17,986 nt of DNA from Candidatus Kuenenbacteria bacterium GW2011_GWA2_42_15 (lineage in GTDB: Bacteria > Patescibacteriota > Patescibacteriia > UBA2196 > GWA2-42-15): the NCBI GenBank assembly GCA_000998185.1, contig LCCW01000022.1, positions 1-17,986 of the forward strand, written 5' to 3'. A program made the position numbers and the translations under genes. Below, one piece after another: positions 13,456 to 17,986 of this stretch. The notes below the pieces were generated by a model that worked only from the letters and a program-made list of their open reading frames with translations, made no database searches and was not told the DNA's origin. The stretch's first letter is position 1; every line of letters starts with the position of its first letter.

Positions 13456-13542
13456 ACCAGGATACTCGCCTCCAGAGGGCGATGTCCTACCATTAGACGA
13501 TCCCGCACTACTATTTTTAAAATTAAAAATTAAAAATTATTT

Positions 13543-15177
13543 TTATTCCACCACTTCTCCGCCAAAAGACTCCAAAACTTTTTCTAAAATATTATCATCA
13601 GTCACCTTAATGCCGGTCATTTTTTCTTGGCTGTTGTCAAACGCTTCTTTCTCCATCTCCAGCGCGGCCAGTTCACTCGGCTTGAGCGTCTTGGCCCGAA
13701 TCGCGAGCGCCATGCCAACCGTTTCTTTTACCGCCTGCGTGAAAATATCCTTATCACTGTTTATTTCAAACCTGCTCTTGTGCAAATCATATTTAAAACC
13801 AAGTTCCAAAAATCCATCCGCGATACCGAGCGGCCAGACCATGCTTTCATTGACAAACATCAAATCCCGGCTTTTCTGGTGTCCGGCTTTTATGATTTGG
13901 TTCCAATTTTTTTTAATCTTGTCCAGATTGGCGTCCGGCTTGCCACTGGTTATGCGAATAACTTCTTCTTTTTTTTCCTTTTCAACGGACGCCATCGGTT
14001 CTGATTTCGGTTCAGGCTCTTTTTTAAAAATTGCCGGGTTTTTAAAAACCGTCGGCTGTTCAACCGTCGGCAAATGACCAACCGTTTTGCCTTTTTCGCA
14101 AATGTTAATAATCGCCAATTCCATCGGCAGCTGCGGAATTTCACTGTCTTTCAAATCCCGTTCTATGCCCAAAAATATTTTTAAATAATCTACGATCTCC
14201 GCTGCGGTTGTTTTTTCCAAAATGGCATCCAGTTCGCCCCCAAGTTTAACCAGCCAGCCAAGCCAGTCGCCCTTTACCGCCCCCTCTTTGATCAAAATCA
14301 TCTTGCGCAAAAAAACAATCAATTCTTTGTTAAAAATTTCCAGATCCACGCCATCGTCCACCAGTTTATTGGCAAATTCCAGGGCGGCAACAGTTTTCTT
14401 GTTAAAAATAATTTTTAAGAATTCCACCACCAGTCCGATTTCGGCCGACGGTAAAACCAAAGTCGCCTGTTCCAAGGTTATTGTTTTTTCGCCCAAGGAT
14501 AAAACCTGCCCCAAAAAATTTTCCCCGTCGCGCATTGAACCCTCGGCGCGCAAAGCGATTATTTCCAAAACCTCGTTGTCAATTTTCACGGCTTCAGCTT
14601 TGGCTATCATTTTCAGCCTTTTGATCGCTTCTGCCGGCGCCACTTTTTTAAAATCAAAATGCTGACAACGGGACACGATCGTTTCCGGCACCTTGTGCAA
14701 TTCCGTCGTGCATAAAATAAAAATCGCGTGCGCCGGCGGTTCTTCCAAGGTTTTCAAGAGCGCGTTGAAAGCCGAAATAGACAGCATATGCACTTCGTCA
14801 ATGATAAACACCTTGAACTTTGAACGGTGCGGAAAAAAACGCACATTATCAATGATGTTTTCCCGCACATTATCCACGCCGGTATGCGACGCCGCGTCAA
14901 TTTCCAGTAAATCCATGGCTTTGCCCGCCATAATGTCCAAACACGATTGGCACTCGTTGCACGGTTCCGCCTGTCCGGATTTTCTTTTTTCGCAATTGAC
15001 CGCCTTGGCCAAAAGTCTGGCCACGGTTGTTTTGCCAAGTCCTCTTGGCCCGCAAAACAAATAAGCATGCGTAAAATTATCCTGCGCAATTTCGCTCATG
15101 ATGGTCAGTTTAATATGATTTTGGCCGACCATTTCCGCGAATGTTTTCGGTCTGTATTTGCGATAAATTGAAGCCAT
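13543..15177 (-). CDS. dnaX: DNA polymerase III subunit tau/gamma
   Basis: This is the clamp-loader ATPase that loads the sliding clamp and couples it to the replicative polymerase. The 544 aa begin with the family's MASIYRKYRPKTFAEMVGQ. AAA+ domain: Walker A GPRGLGKTT (43-51), zinc module Cys62/Cys73/Cys76/Cys79, Walker B IIDEVHML (125-132), sensor region CTTELHKVPETIVSRCQ with the SRC arginine finger. Domain III follows to about 370, then a Pro/Lys/Glu-rich linker and a C-terminal domain (about 410-540). A run of eight A before G (13976-13969) falls at about codon 401, where E. coli and Thermus make the shorter gamma form. The upstream spacer has a terminator for the preceding gene. The nested tRNA locus lies 35 nt downstream. 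Confidence 0.95.
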   Translation of the reverse strand: MASIYRKYRPKTFAEMVGQNHIKLTIMSEIAQDNFTHAYLFCGPRGLGKTTVARLLAKAVNCEKRKSGQAEPCNECQSCLDIMAGKAMDLLEIDAASHTGVDNVRENIIDNVRFFPHRSKFKVFIIDEVHMLSISAFNALLKTLEEPPAHAIFILCTTELHKVPETIVSRCQHFDFKKVAPAEAIKRLKMIAKAEAVKIDNEVLEIIALRAEGSMRDGENFLGQVLSLGEKTITLEQATLVLPSAEIGLVVEFLKIIFNKKTVAALEFANKLVDDGVDLEIFNKELIVFLRKMILIKEGAVKGDWLGWLVKLGGELDAILEKTTAAEIVDYLKIFLGIERDLKDSEIPQLPMELAIINICEKGKTVGHLPTVEQPTVFKNPAIFKKEPEPKSEPMASVEKEKKEEVIRITSGKPDANLDKIKKNWNQIIKAGHQKSRDLMFVNESMVWPLGIADGFLELGFKYDLHKSRFEINSDKDIFTQAVKETVGMALAIRAKTLKPSELAALEMEKEAFDNSQEKMTGIKVTDDNILEKVLESFGGEVVE

Positions 15178-15216
15178 GCCTTTATCTTAATAAATTATTG
15201 GATTAAAAGCAAATCA

Positions 15217-15241
15217 AAACCCCCTCAACACAAGGGGGTTT
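15217..15241 (-). terminator. Intrinsic terminator of the 16126 gene
   Basis: Arms AAACCCCCT (15217-15225) and AGGGGGTTT (15233-15241) form a perfect 9-bp stem around a 7-nt loop, 13 nt past the stop at 15254. On the minus strand the stem is followed by a T-rich tail (TTTTGATTTGCTTTT). It separates the hypothetical gene from dnaX. Confidence 0.75.
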
Positions 15242-15253
15242 CAACAGGCTAAA

Positions 15254-16126
15254 CTATAATTCTTCCAATCCTTGCTTATCCTTATCCCCCAAATCATCAA
15301 CCTTGTTTTTTTCTTCACTCAAAAAATTGCTGTAATTATTGGCGTCTTTCCGCAACGGTATCGTCGGTCCGTAAAGCGTCTCGCCGCCGTGTCCGTCTTC
15401 ACTCAAAAAAGAATCTCCCGCCTCTGGCATTGGATTATTTTCCGCCGGCGCCGGTAATTTCTCCGTCTCACTGATATTGACTTCCTTTTCTTCTTCCGGC
15501 AATTTTACTTCATCAAAAATCATCTTGGCCGTTTCCGTTGCCTTCTTATCCGTTGAATCCTCTAGCGTACTCATGCCAGGAATTTCATCTCCAGTCTTAA
15601 AAATATTTTCCACCGCCGCCCAAGAGCTTTCTTTGCCTTTGGGCACCAGAATCGTCACCCGATCACCCTCTTCACCCTTATAATAAGTGATGGAAGCGGT
15701 CAAAACTTTGTAGGCTTTGTTGTTGGCCGCCACCCGATACTCGTCAGTTTTTTCATCAACGGCCAAAAGTCCGACCAACCGTTCGCGTTCCAGAAGATTT
15801 ATTTGTTTGTAAACGAATGATCCGTCCGAGGTAATTGTCAATTTCAAGCCATCGCCTTCAACCAATTTTGACTTGGAGGCGTAATTGGCCGGCACCGAGT
15901 ATCTCTTGTCGTCAGGCCCAAGCATATTTTGTCCGTCAAAAAAGCCCTCAACCACCTGCCCGTCCGTAGTGGCCGCCACACTGCCAAATTTTTTTGCTTG
16001 ATCAGTCAATATCGCATTTTCGTCTCCCAAAAGACCCTCTAAAATTTTGCGCGCTTGCTGTAAAGACAATTCCGCGCCGTCCACGAGATTTTTCAGTTCC
16101 AATATTTTGTTGTCGCTGTTGCTCAT
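15254..16126 (-). CDS. CPR-type conserved hypothetical protein with acidic tail
   Basis: A 290-aa protein with no assigned function. Residues 1-35 form a likely coiled coil (LELKNLVDGAELSLQQARKILEGLL). A middle beta-rich domain (about 48-165) contains GFFDGQNMLGPDDKRYSVPANYASKSKLVEGDGLKLTI (61-98) and YKVLTASITYYKGEEGDRVTILVPKG. The C-terminal ~110 residues are acidic, rich in Glu/Asp/Ser/Pro and predicted disordered. I recall similar proteins only from CPR genomes; this could not be checked. There is no signal peptide or membrane helix, so it is probably cytoplasmic. It is a single-gene transcription unit with a near-consensus promoter and a clean terminator, which suggests substantial, independent expression. 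Confidence 0.85.
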   Translation of the reverse strand: MSNSDNKILELKNLVDGAELSLQQARKILEGLLGDENAILTDQAKKFGSVAATTDGQVVEGFFDGQNMLGPDDKRYSVPANYASKSKLVEGDGLKLTITSDGSFVYKQINLLERERLVGLLAVDEKTDEYRVAANNKAYKVLTASITYYKGEEGDRVTILVPKGKESSWAAVENIFKTGDEIPGMSTLEDSTDKKATETAKMIFDEVKLPEEEKEVNISETEKLPAPAENNPMPEAGDSFLSEDGHGGETLYGPTIPLRKDANNYSNFLSEEKNKVDDLGDKDKQGLEEL

Positions 16127-16140
16127 ATTTTATTTTTGTA

Positions 16141-16163
16141 TTAGTTTTTATTTTTAAAACTAA
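16141..16163. repeat. Leader hairpin upstream of the 16126 gene
   Basis: Perfect 8-nt arms TTAGTTTT / AAAACTAA around a 7-nt A/T loop, in the untranslated leader between the promoter and the ATG (15 nt upstream). No Shine-Dalgarno is visible. A role in mRNA stability or translation control is only a possibility. Confidence 0.4.
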
Positions 16164-16195
16164 TAGCTTCAGTTGATAACTTTTATTATGTTTTC

Positions 16196-16224
16196 ATTAT
16201 AAAATATCCTTCGTCGCCTGTCTA
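16196..16224 (-). promoter_or_regulatory. Promoter of the 16126 gene
   Basis: Minus strand: -35 TAGACA (16224-16219, 5 of 6), 17-nt spacer, perfect -10 TATAAT (16201-16196). The expected leader is about 60 nt. This and the rnpB promoter are the strongest promoters in the window. Confidence 0.75.
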
Positions 16225-16269
16225 GAGCTACTAATATTTGCCAAAAAATAACACTTCCATAATCTGCTC

Positions 16270-16923
16270 TTATTCTTTACCCTGCCATTCTTTATAAAAT
16301 CTGTCCAGAAACTGCTTCATAAATTCATGCCTATCGGTAGCAATTTTCTTCGCGGTTTTTGTATTCATTAAATCTTTCAAAAAAATTAATTTTTCATAAA
16401 AATGGTTTATACTCGTACTCTGGTTGTTTTTATATTCCTCAAAAGAGTTATGTCTGGTCGGTTTTGCGTTTGGATTATAAATCTCTCTCCCTTTACGCCC
16501 CCCATAAGCAAAAACCCTGGCTATGCCAATGGCTCCGATCGCATCAAGTCTGTCAGCATCCTGAACAATCATTCCCTCTTTGGTACGCATTTTTTGCCTT
16601 ACGCCCGCTCCCCTAAATGACATTTCTTTTATTACCTCACAAACATGGGCGATAATATCTTCTTTGACCTCAAATTTTTTTAGCCATTTTCTGGCCAGCC
16701 GTGGACCGAGATCATCATTACCTTCATTAAATTTCCAATCGGAAATATCATGTAATAAAGCCGCGAGTTGGATTATGAACGAGTCCGCCTTTTCTTGTTT
16801 ATTAATAAGAACTGCGTTCCGTCGCACACGGTATATATGCCACCAATCATGCCCTGATCCTTCGCCAAGCAATTTCCCCATGACATAGTTTTCTGTTTCC
16901 TTTAAAATTATTTTTTTATTCAT
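16270..16923 (-). CDS. HD-domain phosphohydrolase, YedJ/YpgQ type
   Basis: A 217-aa metal-dependent phosphohydrolase. The HD metal ligands are His25 (GHDWWHIYRV), His58-Asp59 (ALLHDISDWK) and Asp124 (QDADRLDAIGAIGIAR), in the order and spacing of the YedJ/YpgQ group, of which B. subtilis YpgQ is reported to be a nucleotide pyrophosphohydrolase. A nucleotide substrate is therefore likely but not shown. The SFRGAG and ARVFAYGGRKGREIYNP segments are also typical. The gene follows the glycosyltransferase by 11 nt, so both are probably in one operon. There is no Shine-Dalgarno. Confidence 0.92.
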   Translation of the reverse strand: MNKKIILKETENYVMGKLLGEGSGHDWWHIYRVRRNAVLINKQEKADSFIIQLAALLHDISDWKFNEGNDDLGPRLARKWLKKFEVKEDIIAHVCEVIKEMSFRGAGVRQKMRTKEGMIVQDADRLDAIGAIGIARVFAYGGRKGREIYNPNAKPTRHNSFEEYKNNQSTSINHFYEKLIFLKDLMNTKTAKKIATDRHEFMKQFLDRFYKEWQGKE

Positions 16924-16934
16924 CTGTTTTTATT

Positions 16935-17810
16935 TTATTTTGTACTCTCCACCCTTTGCCAAATTTTCGCCCTGCTTTGGCCAAGCAGCCGAATTTTAAC
17001 TAAAACCAAAAGCCACACATAAAAACGCGCCAAAAATAAAAACCACAGCCAAACTGTGCGTCTAAAACTATCTCCATAATCGCGCCACATCACCCACGCT
17101 TCCCTTGCCTCAAACCAAAATGACCGTCCGCCTGTTCTTTTTTTCCATTTTTTCGGCGCTTGAAAACCGGCGCCAACCGTTCTTGTTTTTTGTTTGACCC
17201 AATCGGAAAAATTACGCGGACCCCTAACGCTGACTTCCGCTTTGGGTTGATAACCGATTTTTCCGCCCTGGCTCCAGACATAATATGATAAATATTCGTC
17301 CTCGGCCAAAAGCCCCTCGGGAAAAGTAAAATTATTCAGCATTTCTTTTTTTATTAAAAATAGATAGCCGCTTACTGGAAAATACTGGCCTTGTCCTGAT
17401 TTTTTTATTCTCAATCTATGCGCCATGTCAAATAATATCTTCTGCCAAAAACCGTACAAATCGTCTTTTTCCGCCCAAATAATCGGCCTGCCGCTGACTA
17501 AATCTTCACGGCACGACAGCAATTCTTTAACCGCCGATCCAGCCACTTCCACATCCCCGTCTGAAAAGACCAGCGTTTCTCCTTTGGCTTCCTTAATCGC
17601 CAGATTCAAAGCGGCCGGCTTGCCCATATTTTCATCCTGAATAGTTTTAACCTCGCCATAAGCGCACTTGGCCGCGGCCAAGGTTTCCTTATCTGGCGCA
17701 ACTACGATAACCTCAAAATCATTAGAGCCGTAATCCTGCTTTAAAAAAGCCAAAATCGCCCGGCCAATCGTCCGCGCTTCCTCTTTTGCTGTAATAATAA
17801 TGGAAACCAT
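16935..17810 (-). CDS. Family 2 glycosyltransferase, membrane-anchored
   Basis: A 291-aa GT2 inverting glycosyltransferase. GT-A features: SIIITAKEEARTIGRAI (3-19, nucleotide-binding strand), the metal-binding SDGD (83-86), FPEGLLAEDEYLSYYVWSQG (163-182, catalytic Asp/Glu region) and KQKTRTVGAG (207-216), which replaces the QxxRW motif. A hydrophobic helix (about 253-275) near the C-terminus should hold the enzyme at the membrane, as in enzymes using polyprenyl-phosphate or lipid acceptors. It probably adds to cell-surface polysaccharide, but the sugar and acceptor are unknown. It starts 25 nt from a long tandem-repeat tract and is followed closely by the HD gene. Confidence 0.9.
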   Translation of the reverse strand: MVSIIITAKEEARTIGRAILAFLKQDYGSNDFEVIVVAPDKETLAAAKCAYGEVKTIQDENMGKPAALNLAIKEAKGETLVFSDGDVEVAGSAVKELLSCREDLVSGRPIIWAEKDDLYGFWQKILFDMAHRLRIKKSGQGQYFPVSGYLFLIKKEMLNNFTFPEGLLAEDEYLSYYVWSQGGKIGYQPKAEVSVRGPRNFSDWVKQKTRTVGAGFQAPKKWKKRTGGRSFWFEAREAWVMWRDYGDSFRRTVWLWFLFLARFYVWLLVLVKIRLLGQSRAKIWQRVESTK

Positions 17811-17820
17811 AAAAATTTTA

Positions 17821-17986
17821 TGTGTTTTCGTGTTTTAGTGTTTTCGTGTTTTAGTGTTTTTGTGTCTTCGTGTTTTAGTGTTTTCGTGCCTTCTGTGTTT
17901 TAGTGTTTTTGTGCTTTCTGTGTTTTAGTGTTTTTGTGCTTTCTGTGTTTTAGTGTTTTTGTGCTTTCTGTGTTTTAGTGTTTTTG
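17821..17986. repeat. Tandem repeat tract upstream of the glycosyltransferase
   Basis: Basic 8-nt units GTGTTTTN from 17823 grow into 25-nt units (8+9+8). Three identical copies lie at 17911-17935, 17936-17960 and 17961-17985, and one copy with a single change at 17886-17910. The plus strand contains only G, T, C and scattered A. The tract runs off the window, so its full size is unknown. It occupies the position expected for the glycosyltransferase promoter. Confidence 0.9.

Larger units (their letters stand above)
13319..13507 (-). tRNA. tRNA-Gln(CUG) interrupted in the T-loop by a 121-nt insert (outer tRNA)
   Basis: The 5' part (13507-13456) gives acceptor TGCGGGA, D-arm GTC/GAC, anticodon stem TCGCC/GGCGA with loop CTCTGGA (anticodon CUG), variable GTAT, and T-stem CCTGG plus one T. 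The 3' part (13334-13319) gives AAT, T-stem CCAGG, acceptor TCCCGCA and discriminator G. Pairing between the parts is perfect: 7 of 7 in the acceptor and 5 of 5 in the T-stem. U1-A72 and G73 are typical of tRNA-Gln. Between them lies a 121-nt insert (13335-13455) containing another complete tRNA-Gln. Simple excision would not restore TTCGAAT exactly, because one or two loop bases are missing. It could be functional after unusual processing, a split tRNA, or a young pseudogene. CCA is not encoded. Confidence 0.7.

Noticed and set aside
13427..13507. Simple truncated tRNA pseudogene upstream of tRNA-Gln
   Set aside because: Its missing T-arm and acceptor 3' half are found perfectly complementary at 13319-13334, beyond the inner tRNA.
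13382..14077. 231-codon open frame on the plus strand
   Set aside because: It lies antisense to dnaX and across the tRNA locus, is low-complexity Ser-rich, and has no family resemblance.
17886..17986. CRISPR array
   Set aside because: The 25-nt units are directly adjacent with no spacers and no cas genes are present; it is a simple tandem repeat.

Overview
This window looks like a chromosomal segment from a Patescibacteria/CPR bacterium, most likely of the Parcubacteria type. That placement is inferred from family resemblance and was not computed. The support is moderate GC, tightly packed operons, few Shine-Dalgarno sites, a GGVCSGLGKG form of the CTP synthase P-loop, a CPR-like conserved hypothetical protein, and many palindromic or AT-rich intergenic repeats of the kind common in these genomes. 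UGA is used as a stop (pyrG), so the UGA=Gly code of Absconditabacteria/Gracilibacteria does not apply. A complete ribosomal protein L9 argues against lineages reported to lack it.

Nearly everything is on the minus strand, so transcription runs from high to low coordinates. From the right end: a tandem-repeat tract (17811-17986), a GT2 glycosyltransferase and an HD phosphohydrolase. Next come a strong promoter, a conserved hypothetical protein with an acidic tail, a terminator, and dnaX. Between dnaX and the next operon (13319-13507) lies the most unusual object here: a complete tRNA-Gln(CUG) gene lying inside the T-loop of a second, otherwise complete tRNA-Gln(CUG), followed by an intrinsic terminator. 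A small membrane protein comes next. It is followed by a thiol-rich operon of a GyrI-like protein, a CPTC thioredoxin and a YraQ/ArsP-type permease, which runs on into a P-loop kinase, a PEBP protein and an amino-acid permease. Then come an EndoIII-like glycosylase lacking the Fe-S cluster, RNase P RNA (rnpB) with its own promoter and an expanded P12, and a polyprenyl-phosphate sugar phosphotransferase.

The only plus-strand gene is a small membrane-anchored protein at 5530-5850. It is transcribed divergently from ctpA (S41 protease). ctpA is followed by rplI (L9) and then the translationally coupled pair pyrG-murJ.

Functionally the window is housekeeping: envelope building (murJ, sugar transferase, GT2), nucleotide synthesis (pyrG), replication and repair (dnaX, glycosylase), translation and RNA processing (L9, tRNA-Gln, RNase P), plus one probable redox or metal detoxification cluster. 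Intergenic regions hold at least four copies of a palindromic element with TGTCAT / ATCCAG ends. Two of these stop exactly at the Shine-Dalgarno of the downstream gene.
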